Assembly (NCBI GenBank): GCA_020631735.1
Contig: CM036160.1
Coordinates: 116,976,680 to 117,040,679 of the forward strand
Direction: 5' to 3'
DNA length: 64,000 nucleotides
From: Saccharum officinarum
Lineage: Eukaryota > Streptophyta > Magnoliopsida > Poales > Poaceae
Position numbers and translations under genes: made by a program. The notes under the pieces are model-generated. The model had not been told where the DNA came from. It was given only the letters and a program-made list of their open reading frames with translations, and ran no database searches. Shown here piece after piece: positions 22,701 through 33,844 of the stretch; position 1 is the stretch's first letter, and each line of letters begins with the position of its first letter.

Positions 22701-22850
22701 GAAATGCAAAACTGAATTTCTTTTTTTTTTCTAAGAAAAGAGAATCCAAGTGAGTAGATAATGCATATCGGTGGGAAAAGATTCCAGTAATTTTCCATTA
22801 TTATATCCATTATATAAGCCGAGTTCGCAGCAGCACTCTCCTCAAGTGGA
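22701..22850 (+). promoter_or_regulatory. Core promoter region of the xylose isomerase gene
   Basis: A TATA box TATATAAG is at 22811-22818, so transcription would start about 30 bp downstream, near 22845. The ATG follows at 23098, leaving a ~250-nt leader. This segment has a second, diverged copy at 16919-17164. Confidence 0.55.
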
Positions 22851-23097
22851 GTCGTCCAGGTCGAGCAACCCTCTTCGTCATCGTCGTTATCCCATCCCCG
22901 GGGGGATTGGCGGCGTGGGGGCATCTATCGGTCTTCTGGAGATTGCCTGGTAGGAAGGAATCCCTTCCTCCTTCCTGTTCAATTCCATTTCTCTTCCTCC
23001 CGCGTTTCATCATCCCGTTCGTCGCGCCGTTGAATTCTCTTCCTCGATTTGTTTGCTGCGCTTCTCCAGGTGGTGCGCTTTCTGATCTAAGCCCGGC

Positions 23098-26000
23098 ATG
23101 AAGGGCTCAGAGCGTTTGCTGCTGCTGCTGCTGGCATCATCGTCGTTACTGTCCGCCGTGGTCAGTCGCTACTGCCCTTTTTACTCTCTGATCTGATAAT
23201 CATGGTAGTGACGTTGTGGTTCTGATCTTGGTTCGGCCGCTCTATGTCAGATTGCTGCGCAGCAGACTTGCCCTGCCGACCTCCACAGCAAATGCGATGG
23301 TGCCGCGTCTGATGACTGGGAGGGGGAGTTCTTCCCCGGCGTCCCGAAAATCAAGTATGAGGTGAGGCCACCAAAACCCACATTCTCCCATCAGATTGTG
23401 AGGTTGTTGTGAACCCGACCATTGTTCCTTGAACAATTCGTGACTGTGCTGCAGGGTCCAACCAGCAAGAACCCTCTTGCTTATAAGTGGTATAATAAGG
23501 AGGAAGTGATTCTCGGGAAGAAGATGAAGGTATGATCAGTGAACCCCATCTGCTGGCTATGTTTAGTTTTCACTATACCCCCTCTTTTACACTATAAATA
23601 AAGTCAAACCCTTTGCACGCTGCAGGATAAAGTCAACACTTATGCTTATTTGCTTTGCTATTAGGATTGGATGCGCTTCAGTGTTGCCTTCTGGCACACG
23701 TTCCGTGGTACTGGCGCCGATCCTTTTGGTGCCCCTACAAAGGCTTGGCCATGGGAGGACGGCACAAATTCATTGGCCATGGCTAAGAGAAGAAGTATGA
23801 TGATCGCCTAACCTAGCTTTGTGTTTAGTTCAGCCTTATGGGTTATGTTTTCGGTCTGTTTGTTGGAAGAACTAACTTCTGTTTCAAACGGTATTGCAGT
23901 GAGAGCTCACTTTGAGTTCATGGAGAAGCTGGGAGTTGACAAATGGTGTTTCCATGATAGGGATATTGCCCCGGATGGGAAAACTCTTGAAGTATGTCCT
24001 TCAGTTGTGTTGTACTTCTGGTAACACATGAACTAAAAGTATAATCAGCATGGTCTGTTATTGTTAACAGTAGTTCTGTCCTTCAGTTATGTGTCATGTG
24101 TGTTAACAGTTGACACATGAAGTCCGACTATAATCAAATTGGCTTGGTATAGTTATCCAGGATACTGTTTAAGATGCAACCTGAGAGATTACATTTGGTT
24201 TGATTGTTATGGGCACTACTGTCAATTTATTATGGGATGCTGTTGATTATCTATGGGACTATATGTTGAGCATAGGAACATGATTCCTGATGTGTTCTAG
24301 GCTTCTAGCTATATCATGCTCATCTAAAAGGATTCATTTTGATCATCTATTTCATTTGCACCCAACCAACTAGCTATAGGAAGCTTAACTCATCTGTAAA
24401 TAAAGCAGCAGACATTTCATCTCCTGTTATATACTTTTTAAGATGAAGCGTGCAACAGCTGACGACTTTGGTTCAGTAACATGTCTGTCAGAAATTTCCT
24501 AAGACTGTTATCTCACATTGCAGGAAACAAATGCTAACCTGGATGAGATAGTTGAGCTGGCAAAGCAGCTCCAGGTTAGTGTAGCTTTAAATTGCTGGCA
24601 CTTAGCTGTACACCACCGTTTTGCATTACCCTGTTTGCTCATTTTATTTATTTCATTTAATTTACATTTAGGGTGAGACCAATATAAAGCCATTGTGGGG
24701 TACTGCACAACTCTTTATGCATCCACGCTACATGCATGGAGCTGCCACTAGGTTGGTATTTTGGATTGTTGGTTTTGTGTGTTATAAACAAAGTTATGGA
24801 CTCGGAGTATGAGTAGAGATTAAGAGCACTCTTCATTAATTTGCAGCCCAGAGGTTAAAGTATATGCTTATGCGGCTGCACAAGTTAAGAAAGCCTTGGA
24901 GGTGGGTTATCTGTGATCATCATGATTGATCTTTCTTCATTTTGCCCAATTCTTGATTTGACATTATCTCCTTACAGGTCACTCACTGTTAGACATAATC
25001 TGCTGATCCTCTCTTCACTTCTCTAGAGCAGTTAGGGGCAGGTGGAAGGTCAGCTCCTGCTGTCCATGACCTGACCACTGCAGCAAGTATGGCAATAGGC
25101 CATCTCTAGTACTGTAGTTGGTAGGAGTTGCATCATCCATAGTTGGTAGAAGATGATGTATACTTTGTACTAGAGTAGGTAGAGTTGTACCATAGTTGGT
25201 ACATGTATGTTGTATATATACCTATGCAATGCAATGAAATAGGCAGCTCTTGCCACCAACACTTCAGCCTCTGTTCAGGTTTCAAAACTGAAACCGTGTG
25301 TGTGCAGAAGAAGAGCTCGGCTCTTCTTCTTCCTCAGTGTAGGGAGGAGTAGAGGGAAGGTGAGCAGGTGCTGCTCACCTGGGCATTAGGATAAGTGCCA
25401 TCACGTGGTATCGGAGACGTACAAGTTGCTGGTGTGATCGCCGGTGATGGACACTGCTGCAGCAGGCGCAGAGGGTGGTGCAGAGGCAGCTGCGGCGGCA
25501 GCTGCAGCAGCGGCCATGGAGAGGCAGCTGGCCTCGGCATCCCAGCCCGCAGTAGAGGTGCGCACGGTGAGGGAGGTCGGCGGGTCCAACACCTGGCCGA
25601 TGCTCACCCGCACCAACTACGGCGAGTGGGCAGTCCACATGAAGTGGAAGCTGCGCGCGCGGCGGTGGTGGGCGGCGGTGGAAACCGGCAATGCTGGTGA
25701 GGATGCGGAGGTGGGCGTCATGGAGGCGCTCATGGCGTCCACACCGTCCGAGTTCCATGAGGCCATCGGGTCGAAGAACACGGCGAAGGAGGCGTGGGAC
25801 ATGCTTGCGTCCTTCCGCCTCGGTTCGGACCGAGCCAAGAAGGCGAAGGCGCAGCAACTGCGTCGGGAGTTCGACGACCTTCGTTTCAAGCCCGGAGAGG
25901 CCGTGGAGGACTTCGCGCTTCGACTGCAGTCGATCGCGAGCCAGCTGGCCACCTACGGCAAGCCGGTCGACGACGAGGACGTCGTGGCCAAGCTGCTGCG

Positions 26001-29000
26001 CGTCGTGCCGGCGAAGTACGCGCAGCTTGCCTTGTCCATCGAGACGATGCTGGACTTGTCCACGCTGTCGCTCGAGGACGTCACCGGGCGGCTCCGCGCG
26101 GTGGAGGATCGCGCGCCGCCGGAGAAGGAGAAGCCCAAACTGCTGCTGACGGAGGAGGAGTGGTCGGCGCGGATGAAGGAGAAGCGCAAGACCGGGGAAG
26201 GCTCCAGTCGCGGTGGCGGTGACCGTGGCGGTAGCAACGGCGGAAAGCAGCGTGGCAAGGCACCGGCGGAGAAGAAGAGGGGAAAAAAGAAGTTCTCCGA
26301 CCCCAGTGCTTGCCGCAAGTGCGGCGAAGTAGGGCACTGGGCACGGGAGTGCCCAAACAAGAAGCCGGAGAGGAAGGAGGAGGCGCATCTTGCTCGGGAC
26401 GACAGCGACGGCGAGCACGCGCTCCTGATGGGGGTGTTCTGCGCGGAAAACGGCGGAGCAAGGGCGGCGGAGCTGGAGCAGAGGTCTGCGCCGACGGCCG
26501 TTCACCTTGATGAGCCACGGGCGCAGGTCCTTCTGGGAGCTGCCGGAGACGGCGCAGAGCCAAGGTGGTACCTCGACTCCGGGGCAAGCAACCACATGAC
26601 AGGTTGCCGCGCCGTCTTCTCCGAGCTGGACGAGAAGCATGCCGGGAGCGTGAGGTTCGGCGATGGCTCCCGGGTGCAGATCCGAGGGCGCGGCACCGTG
26701 CTCTTCCGGTGCAAGAACGGTGACCACCGCGCGCTCACGGACGTCTACTACATCCCGGAGCTCCGATCAAGCATCGTCAGCCTAGGGCAGCTGGATGAAC
26801 ACGGTGCGGAGGTGTTGATCGGCAATGGGGTGCTGCGCATCAGGGACCAGGACGGCCGACTCCTAGCCAAGGTATCGAGGTCCCAAAACCGCCTCTATTT
26901 GCTGGATTTGAAGGTAGAGCAGCCGGTGTGCCTTGCGGCGTCATGCTCGGTGGAGCCGTGGCTGTGGCATGGTCGATTCGGCCACCTGAGCTTCGACGCG
27001 CTCGGGCGACTGGGGAAGATGGTGACCGGGCTGCCGCAGATCAAGCACGCCGGCGAGCTTTGCGACAGCTGCCTGGCGGGAAAGCAGAGGCGGCTGCCGT
27101 TCCCCAAGGCGGCAAGGTATCGCGCGGCTGATCCGCTCGAGCTGGTCCATGGGGACCTTTGCGGGCCGATCACGCCAGCAACACACGGCGGCCGGAGGTA
27201 CTTTCTCTTGCTCGTGGACGACTGCAGTCGCTACATGTGGCTGCAGCTCCTGACGAGCAAGAGCGACGCGGCGGACGCCATCAGGTGCTTCAAGGCGCGC
27301 GCGGAGGTGGAGTCCGGGAAGAAGCTGCGGGTGCTTCGGACGGATTGCGGCGGCGAATTCACGGCGGTGGAGTTCGCCACCTACTGCGCGGATGAGAGGG
27401 TCGGTCGCCACCACACGGCACCCTACTCACCACAGCAAAACGGAGTGGTGGAACGCCGAAACCAAACCATCATCGGGATGGCCAGATCAATGATGAAGGC
27501 TAAGGGGATGCCGGCCGCGTTCTGGGGTGAGGCGGTCACGACGGCCGTTTACATCCTCAACCGATCGCCGACGAAAGCGCTGAAGGGGATGACGCCGTAC
27601 GAGGCGTGGTACGGGCGCAGGCCCAACGTCTCGTACCTACGCACCTTCGGCTGCATCGGGCACGTGAAGGCCACCAAGCCAGGCCTCGGCAAGCTGGAGG
27701 ACAGAAGCACGCGCATGGTGTTCCTCGGCTATGAGGATGGATCGAAGGCATACCGCCTGTACGATCCGGTCGGCGGTAAGGTGGTGGTGTCTCGGGACGT
27801 GGTCTTCAATGAAGCTGCGGCATGGGGCTGGGACGGGCCAGAAGCAGAGGAAGGCCAAGGCGGCGGCGGACTCTGCAACACGTTTGTTGTGGAGAGATTG
27901 GTGATCCACAGCCATGGTGAGGCAGTGGAGCCGCCGGTGGCTGGTGAAGCGCAGGGGCCAGAGCCTGCGGTGGCGGAAGCACAACAGCCGGCGGCAGCAG
28001 AGGGGGAGCCGCTCAGCCCAGGCGAGGCAGGCCACTTGAGCTCGCCTGGGCCAATTGAGCAATCTCCTGCTTCGCCCGAACTGGGAACGCCGGCGGCAGG
28101 GGCCACAATTGAGTACGCATCCCCACCGTCTGATGTCTCAGATTTCGTGGATGCGTTCCATGAAGGAGAGGAGGTCAGATTCCGGCGGGTGGACAATGTG
28201 GTCGGCGAGGCGACGGTGCCAGGACTGGCGGCGCGGATGCTCGATGACGCCGACCAGACTCTACTTCTCATGAGCGCAGAAGAGCCAGCCACGTTTGCTG
28301 TCGCGGAGCGCGACGCGGCATGGCGGAAGGCAATGCTTGAAGAGATGAAGGCAATCGAGGACAACCACACCTGGGAGCTGGTCGATCCGCCAGCGACATG
28401 CCGGCCGATCGGGCTCAAGTGGGTGTTCAAGGTGAAGCGGGACGAGCGTGGCGCCGTTGTGAAGCACAAAGCGCGGCTCGTCGCCCGCGGCTTCGTCCAG
28501 CGAGAAGGAGTGGACTTCGAGGAGGTGTTCGCGCCGGTCGCTCGCATGGAGTCGGTCAGGCTCCTGCTCGCGCTTGCGGCGGCCAAGGATTGGCCGGTCC
28601 ACCATCTCGACGTCAAGTCGGCATTCCTCAATGGAGACCTGGCCGAGACCGTCTTCGTCAAGCAGCCGCCGGGTTTCGTCCTCAAAGGAGCAGAGCAGAA
28701 GGTCTTGCGGCTGCGCAAGGCGCTCTACGGCCTGCGACAAGCTCCGCGGGCCTGGAACGCCAAGCTCGACGCCACCATGGCAGAGCTTGGGTTCATCCGG
28801 TGCGCCACAGAGCACGCCTTGTACACCCGCCGACGGGGGAAGGAGCATCTCATCGTCGGGGTGTACGTCGACGACCTCATTGTCACCGGAGCTCGAGCAG
28901 AAGACATTGGACGCTTCAAGGAGGAAATGGCGGCGCGCTTTCGGATGAGCGACCTAGGCGCTCTGTCCTACTACCTCGGCATCGAGGTGAGGCAGGGGAA

Positions 29001-32000
29001 GGACGTCATCAGGCTGGGGCAGCATGCTTATGCACTGAAGCTGCTCGAGCGGGCAGGCATGGCGGGCTGCAAGGCGGTAGCCACGCCAATGGAGGAGCGC
29101 ATCAAGCTCTCGAAGCAGAGCACCGCGGCGAAGGTGGACGCCACTCTCTACCGGAGCATCGTCGGCGGGCTGCGCTGGCTCACGCACACGCGGCCAGACA
29201 TCGCGTTCGCGGTGGGCTACGTGAGCCGTTTCATGGAGGATCCAAGGGAGGACCATTGGGCGGCGGTCAAGCGGCTGCTTCGCTACGTCCAAGGCACGGC
29301 GGAGTTGGGCATTGTCTTCCCCAAGCGCGGGGGCATCCAGCTCTCGGCGTTCAGCGAGGCACCGCCCAAGGCCTCGAAAGATGCAGCGCTGACGGTCTTC
29401 AGCGATGCGGACATGGCCGGGGACGTTGATGGGCGGCGGAGCACTTCAGGTGTCCTCGTCTTCCTCGGATCGTCGCCAATTGCCTGGCAATCGTTGAAGC
29501 AAAAGATGGTGGCGCTGTCGACATGTGAGGCGGAGTATGTCGCAGCAGCCACGGCGGCATGCCAGGTGGTCTGGCTGCGGCGGCTGCTGGCAGAGCTCAC
29601 CGGAGCTCAGGTCCAGCCGCCGGCTCTCAAGGTGGACAATCAGCCAGCAATTGCGCTGGCAAAGAATCCAGTTCTCCACGACAGAAGCAAACACATAGAT
29701 GTGAAGTTTCACTTTCTTCGTGATTGCGTCGATGGAGGGCAGCTCGTCATCGAGTTCGTCGACACCAGACGGCAGCTTGCTGATATCCTCACCAAGTCAC
29801 TTGGCCGGTTGCGGTTTCAGGAACTGAGGAGGATGATTGGCATGGTTGAAGTCAAGTAGGGACAGCAGGATTAGGGGAAGATTGTTAGACATAATCTGCT
29901 GATCCTCTCTTCACTTCTCTAGAGCAGTTAGGGGCAGGTGGAAGGTCAGCTCCTGCTGTCCATGACCTGACCACTGCAGCAAGTATGGCAATAGGCCATC
30001 TCTAGTACTGTAGTTGGTAGGAGTTGCATCATCCATAGTTGGTAGAAGATGATGTATATTTTGTACTAGAGTAGGTAGAGTTGTACCATAGTTGGTACAT
30101 GTATGTTGTATATATACCTATGCAATGCAATGAAATAGGCAGCTCTTGCCACCAACACTTCAGCCTCTGTTCAGGTTTCAAAACTGAAACCGTGTGTGTG
30201 CAGAAGAAGAGCTCGGCTCTTCTTCTTCCTCAGTGTAGGGAGGAGTAGAGGGAAGGTGAGCAGGTGCTGCTCACCTGGGCATTAGGATAAGTGCCATCAC
30301 TCACTACCTAGGTGGTGAAAACTATGTGTTCTGGGGTGGAAGGGAGGGTTACCAAACTCTTCTGAATACTGATATGAAGAGAGAACTTGACCATCTCGTA
30401 TGAGTGGAGCCTATTTGTTGATTCCTTTGTGTCTCTGCTTTACTTTGTCGCACAAATTATTTGATCATTTGTTGGATTTGTCCAGGCTAACTTTCTTCAA
30501 GCTGCTGTTGACTACAAGAAGAAGATCGGATTCAACGGTAATTCAGTCCTGTTTCTTTATGATTACCTGTTCCAATGCCCGTAACTTTGACATAGTGTCT
30601 TTACTATGTCAATTTGGTGATAGAACTGAGATTTTGTTATTTCAGGAACACTGTTGATAGAGCCTAAACCGCAGGAACCTACAAAACACCAGTAAGCTTC
30701 TCAGGAATGAATTAGCAAAATATCCTACAGGATTCAGAAGCATCGATCTTTGTTTCTCTGACAGGTATGACTGGGATGTTGCAACTACGTTTGCTTTTCT
30801 ACAGAAGTATGGTCTTACAGGTAATATAAGTTTCATATTTTCAGGATGTGCATACATAATACATTATCAGCTATTTTTTGCCAGTGAAGCTTGTCTGAAT
30901 TTAACCATCTGTTCTGAAAGCAACCCCTTTTTTTTCGGTATCACATGACACAGGAGAGTTCAAGATTAATGTTGAGTGCAACCATGCTACTCTATCTGGA
31001 CATAGGTAAGTTTTTTTTTTTTTTTTTTTTGCTTGCCTAACTTCAATCCTATAATAGCTTTAAGAACTGCATGTTAAACTTGCAGCTGCCATCATGAACT
31101 TGAGACTGCACGGATTAATGGGCTGCTTGGAAATATTGATGCAAACACTGGTGATCCTCAAGTTGGTATGTGTCGCTGTTGTATATAACTCCTTTGGTTG
31201 TTTAATAAGCATATGGCCCGATATTATTATTTGTGTTACACTGGAATCATACATGCATTTCCTCCTCCTTTTTTAGAGAAGGAAAAGAAATTAAAAAAAA
31301 TGAGGCGTGCATAGTAACTTACCTTACCGTTATGGACAGGTTGGGACACAGATCAGTTCATGACAGACATTGCAGAGGCTACCTTGGTTATGTCAAGTGT
31401 TGTTAAGAATGTGAGTGGCATGAATCAGCTCTCTCCCTTTTTACTCAAATCAGCAGCTGCCTGTCTACTGCTTGGTTGCACTCATAAGTTGCTGCATTTT
31501 TGTTTAACAGGGTGGACTTGCACCTGGTGGTTTCAACTTTGATGCCAAATTGTCAGTCCCTGTTGTCATATATTTCTTGTTTTGTGAAAAAAATGGAATT
31601 GAACCAACATCGAATCCTTTTATGATAACAGGCGGAGGGAAAGTACTGATGTTGAGGACATGTTTCTTGCTCATATCTCCGGAATGGACACCCTGGCCCG
31701 TGGCCTCCGCAACGTTGCCAAGCTGATTGAGGTAACTGAAAACGCATTAAGACCTAATGAACTTTTCCCATGCAGGTTTTTAAACTGGAAGTTTTGTTTT
31801 TGTGATGTTAGGATGGTTCCCTAGATGATCTTGTCCGCAAGAGGTACCAGAGCTTTGACAGTGAGATTGGCGCCTTGATTGAGGTATGACACTTTACAAG
31901 TTTGGAATTTGTCCGCAAAGGATTGGATTGGAATTGTGTAGTTTGTAACATTGCTCTATGGCTTCAACCAGGCTGGGAAAGGAGACTTTGAGACACTAGA

Positions 32001-32204
32001 AAAGAAGGTTCTAGAATGGGGTGAGCCCACTGTTCCATCTGGCAAGCAGGTAAATGAGATGACAATCTAGGCGTCCTGTCCACCGCGTACAGCAGTAGCG
32101 CAACAATACAAGTATCTGTGTGCTGATGATTGCTGATTTGGTATATCATGATGTGCTTTCTGATGCAGGAACTGGCGGAGATTCTGTTCCAGTCTGCTCT
32201 ATAG
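23098..32204 (+). CDS. xylA: Xylose isomerase gene (20 exons), exon 9 split by a copia insertion
   Basis: Interconverts D-xylose and D-xylulose. Exons: 23098-23160, 23251-23361, 23455-23529, 23665-23794, 23900-23991, 24524-24574, 24672-24751, 24847-24901, 24978-24986 plus 30305-30397 (one exon, interrupted), 30486-30537, 30646-30691, 30765-30820, 30954-31005, 31086-31165, 31340-31410, 31511-31551, 31632-31731, 31812-31883, 31972-32049, 32169-32204. All phases agree and give 480 residues without the insertion, close to the plant family size. An N-terminal hydrophobic leader ([10 protein letters not shown]) looks like a signal peptide. Family motifs are [53 protein letters not shown] and [19 protein letters not shown]. 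The retrotransposon enters after His222. As it stands, translation would read one Cys and then a TAG in the LTR. Exon 9 is 102 nt with phase 0 at both ends, so skipping it would keep frame but remove the WGGREGY active-site segment. This allele is probably null. Confidence 0.93.
24987..25403 (+). repeat. 5' LTR of the young copia element
   Basis: Begins TGTTAGACATAATC and ends GTGCCATCA. It should contain the element's promoter and polyadenylation signals. A TATA-like GTATATATACC is near 25210. Confidence 0.93.
25447..29859 (+). CDS. Copia gag-pol polyprotein, intact
   Basis: One 1,470-residue frame starting at the ATG at 25447. Order of parts: alanine-rich N-terminus; UBN2-type Gag; CCHC zinc knuckle [15 protein letters not shown] from residue 289; aspartic protease DSGASNH with Asp at 377; pre-integrase/integrase HHCC region from about 508 ([10 protein letters not shown]); integrase core ([27 protein letters not shown]); RT with [23 protein letters not shown] and YVDD (1140-1143); RNase H with SDADMAGD (from 1319) and ending [12 protein letters not shown]. 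The protease-integrase-RT-RNase H order defines Ty1/copia. All catalytic motifs I can recognise are present, so the element may be able to transpose. Confidence 0.95.
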   Translation: MDTAAAGAEGGAEAAAAAAAAAAMERQLASASQPAVEVRTVREVGGSNTWPMLTRTNYGEWAVHMKWKLRARRWWAAVETGNAGEDAEVGVMEALMASTPSEFHEAIGSKNTAKEAWDMLASFRLGSDRAKKAKAQQLRREFDDLRFKPGEAVEDFALRLQSIASQLATYGKPVDDEDVVAKLLRVVPAKYAQLALSIETMLDLSTLSLEDVTGRLRAVEDRAPPEKEKPKLLLTEEEWSARMKEKRKTGEGSSRGGGDRGGSNGGKQRGKAPAEKKRGKKKFSDPSACRKCGEVGHWARECPNKKPERKEEAHLARDDSDGEHALLMGVFCAENGGARAAELEQRSAPTAVHLDEPRAQVLLGAAGDGAEPRWYLDSGASNHMTGCRAVFSELDEKHAGSVRFGDGSRVQIRGRGTVLFRCKNGDHRALTDVYYIPELRSSIVSLGQLDEHGAEVLIGNGVLRIRDQDGRLLAKVSRSQNRLYLLDLKVEQPVCLAASCSVEPWLWHGRFGHLSFDALGRLGKMVTGLPQIKHAGELCDSCLAGKQRRLPFPKAARYRAADPLELVHGDLCGPITPATHGGRRYFLLLVDDCSRYMWLQLLTSKSDAADAIRCFKARAEVESGKKLRVLRTDCGGEFTAVEFATYCADERVGRHHTAPYSPQQNGVVERRNQTIIGMARSMMKAKGMPAAFWGEAVTTAVYILNRSPTKALKGMTPYEAWYGRRPNVSYLRTFGCIGHVKATKPGLGKLEDRSTRMVFLGYEDGSKAYRLYDPVGGKVVVSRDVVFNEAAAWGWDGPEAEEGQGGGGLCNTFVVERLVIHSHGEAVEPPVAGEAQGPEPAVAEAQQPAAAEGEPLSPGEAGHLSSPGPIEQSPASPELGTPAAGATIEYASPPSDVSDFVDAFHEGEEVRFRRVDNVVGEATVPGLAARMLDDADQTLLLMSAEEPATFAVAERDAAWRKAMLEEMKAIEDNHTWELVDPPATCRPIGLKWVFKVKRDERGAVVKHKARLVARGFVQREGVDFEEVFAPVARMESVRLLLALAAAKDWPVHHLDVKSAFLNGDLAETVFVKQPPGFVLKGAEQKVLRLRKALYGLRQAPRAWNAKLDATMAELGFIRCATEHALYTRRRGKEHLIVGVYVDDLIVTGARAEDIGRFKEEMAARFRMSDLGALSYYLGIEVRQGKDVIRLGQHAYALKLLERAGMAGCKAVATPMEERIKLSKQSTAAKVDATLYRSIVGGLRWLTHTRPDIAFAVGYVSRFMEDPREDHWAAVKRLLRYVQGTAELGIVFPKRGGIQLSAFSEAPPKASKDAALTVFSDADMAGDVDGRRSTSGVLVFLGSSPIAWQSLKQKMVALSTCEAEYVAAATAACQVVWLRRLLAELTGAQVQPPALKVDNQPAIALAKNPVLHDRSKHIDVKFHFLRDCVDGGQLVIEFVDTRRQLADILTKSLGRLRFQELRRMIGMVEVK
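29883..30299 (+). repeat. 3' LTR of the young copia element
   Basis: Same length and, apart from one C/T difference near 30060, same sequence as the 5' LTR. It is followed directly by the CTCAC duplication and the rest of xylose isomerase exon 9. Confidence 0.93.
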
Positions 32205-32544
32205 ATGGTGCCATGTCCATAGCTCCAGGAATAAGCACAAGCCTGCGCCCTCCGAACACGCAGTCGTCCTCACCATGGGAATGTTAATTCCATGCGATGA
32301 ACTATGTACAATACAGCGTGGAACTGAAATAATTTAGGTTGTAGCCTGTCAGAATTTCTAGAATTGTTGCCTCCTTTGTGTGGAGCGGAATCAAACTGAA
32401 CTTGGTTAAAGCTTATCCTGCGTTCACATCTTTGATGTGGTGATCGTGTTTGGTAGTCAAGGTTTCCTTGATGCTGTTTCATAATGTGGCAACGATGCTG
32501 CTGTTCAGTAGTACAACATAACACTGCTACAGAGCCCCTTTGCT

Positions 32545-33840
32545 CTTTAGGCCCTGTTTGAAACAAATTAATTTGGCCACGCTTCAATTTGAAGACTTTT
32601 TTCAAATAATATTATTTTAATAAATAATTGCAGATCTCGGTATTATTTTAATAAAATTGCAAAACAGTATCCTGTTGGCTGTCCAGTAGCCGATAGGGCA
32701 CCTATCGGCCAATCAACTACTGACAGCCTACGTGGCAGGCAAAAAATGACAGCGCAGAGTCCTGTCGCCAATCAGTTAGCCGACTAAAGGGCCATCGGCA
32801 ATCTGGGAGCCGAGAGGTGCAAGCGGCAGTTGGCCAGTCGATGGGTCTATCGAACATTGGGAGACCGGCTGCACCCACAACCAGCCATGTCCCTTTTAGA
32901 ATTTGTTTTGTTGATCATGTTTCTTTACTATCAGATTTTAATATTTCTTTCAACCTACCCAAAACAAAATATCTAAAGATCTCAAAAGATATTGTAATAG
33001 ATGCTAAATATCAAAGCACAACCTATTTTATTTGCATGTCGCATCATTTTTTTAAGGTAAGAGGGAATTATATTAAAATTCAACATAGTACACCCAAAAT
33101 TACACAAGAAAAAACTAAAATAAAAAAGGTACAATATTCTATCCAGATTCCTCCATCGTCTTCTTTTTTAGTGGTTTCCTCGATGCAGTCGTTGCTCTTA
33201 TGAAAAAAGCATTGTCGAACACCGAAGCCATAGCGTAGTCCATGTGCCGAATCAATCGATCAACTCCAAAACTGTGGACAATCAGATAAGCACCACTCTT
33301 TTCGATTGCTAAGGGCACAGTCAAGATTGCTCACTCGCACAAATAAACGAATTTTCCTAACTAACTAACTAGAGCCTACATCTTCTAACTACGTAAATTG
33401 TATCAAAATATGTAACCTAAAGTATATACTAATTTTTGGATCTAAATAAATCAGTAAAAAGCTGATCATATAAAAAAAGAAAAAAAAAGAAATACTACGT
33501 GCTTGCTTCCTGGTGATGGCGCCATATTTCTGACGTGAGGCGAGGCCCTATTGGCCCCTCGCATGCCGACATGCCTATCGGCACAAATAACGCTCACGTG
33601 GGCGATGCCTGTGGCATTTGGCGTCACATATCGGCAATCCAAATGCCGATTAGAGCCTATCGGCTGTTGGTTTGCCGATTAGTGGCCTATCAGTTTCCGG
33701 ATAGCCGATTGGCTTCTAAATTTGCAATTTTACTATTACAGCTTCTAGATCTGCAATTAAATATTAAAATAATATTATTTTAGAAAAAAAATCTCAATTT
33801 GAAGCTAATTTCCTTGATAAGCTAGCTTTCCTAAGAAGCA
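32545..33840. mobile_element. Element bounded by ~60-bp inverted repeats, cggc/gccgat-rich interior
   Basis: The left arm near 32580-32640 (gcttcaatttgaagac..., ataatattattttaataa, attgcagatct) is the reverse complement of the right arm near 33740-33815. The interior repeats short words such as gccgatagg, cctatcggc and gccgattag. No transposase frame is visible and I could not define a TSD. It lies ~340 bp past the xylose isomerase stop, so it may clip the 3' UTR or terminator region. Confidence 0.5.
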
Positions 33841-33844
33841 GAAA

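Larger units (their letters stand above)
24987..30299 (+). mobile_element. Young, apparently complete Ty1/copia retrotransposon
   Basis: A 5,313-bp element has 417-bp LTRs at both ends and the perfect 5-bp TSD CTCAC at 24982-24986 and 30300-30304. By eye the LTRs differ at one base only (tgtataCtttg versus tgtataTtttg). A primer site TGGTATCGGAG starts at 25406, and a purine-rich tract (attaggggaaga) precedes the 3' LTR. It carries one uninterrupted gag-pol frame. It lies in coding sequence of xylose isomerase in the same orientation as the gene. Confidence 0.95.

Noticed and set aside
25375..28848. Large minus-strand frames opposite the young copia pol, up to 450 codons
   Set aside because: They are antisense shadows of a high-GC gag-pol frame with no independent motifs.
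24978..30397. The copia element as an intronic insertion in xylose isomerase
   Set aside because: The acceptor CAG at 24975-24977 lies upstream of the insertion, and the bases between it and the TSD (GTCACTCAC) are needed for the exon frame, so the element is in coding sequence.
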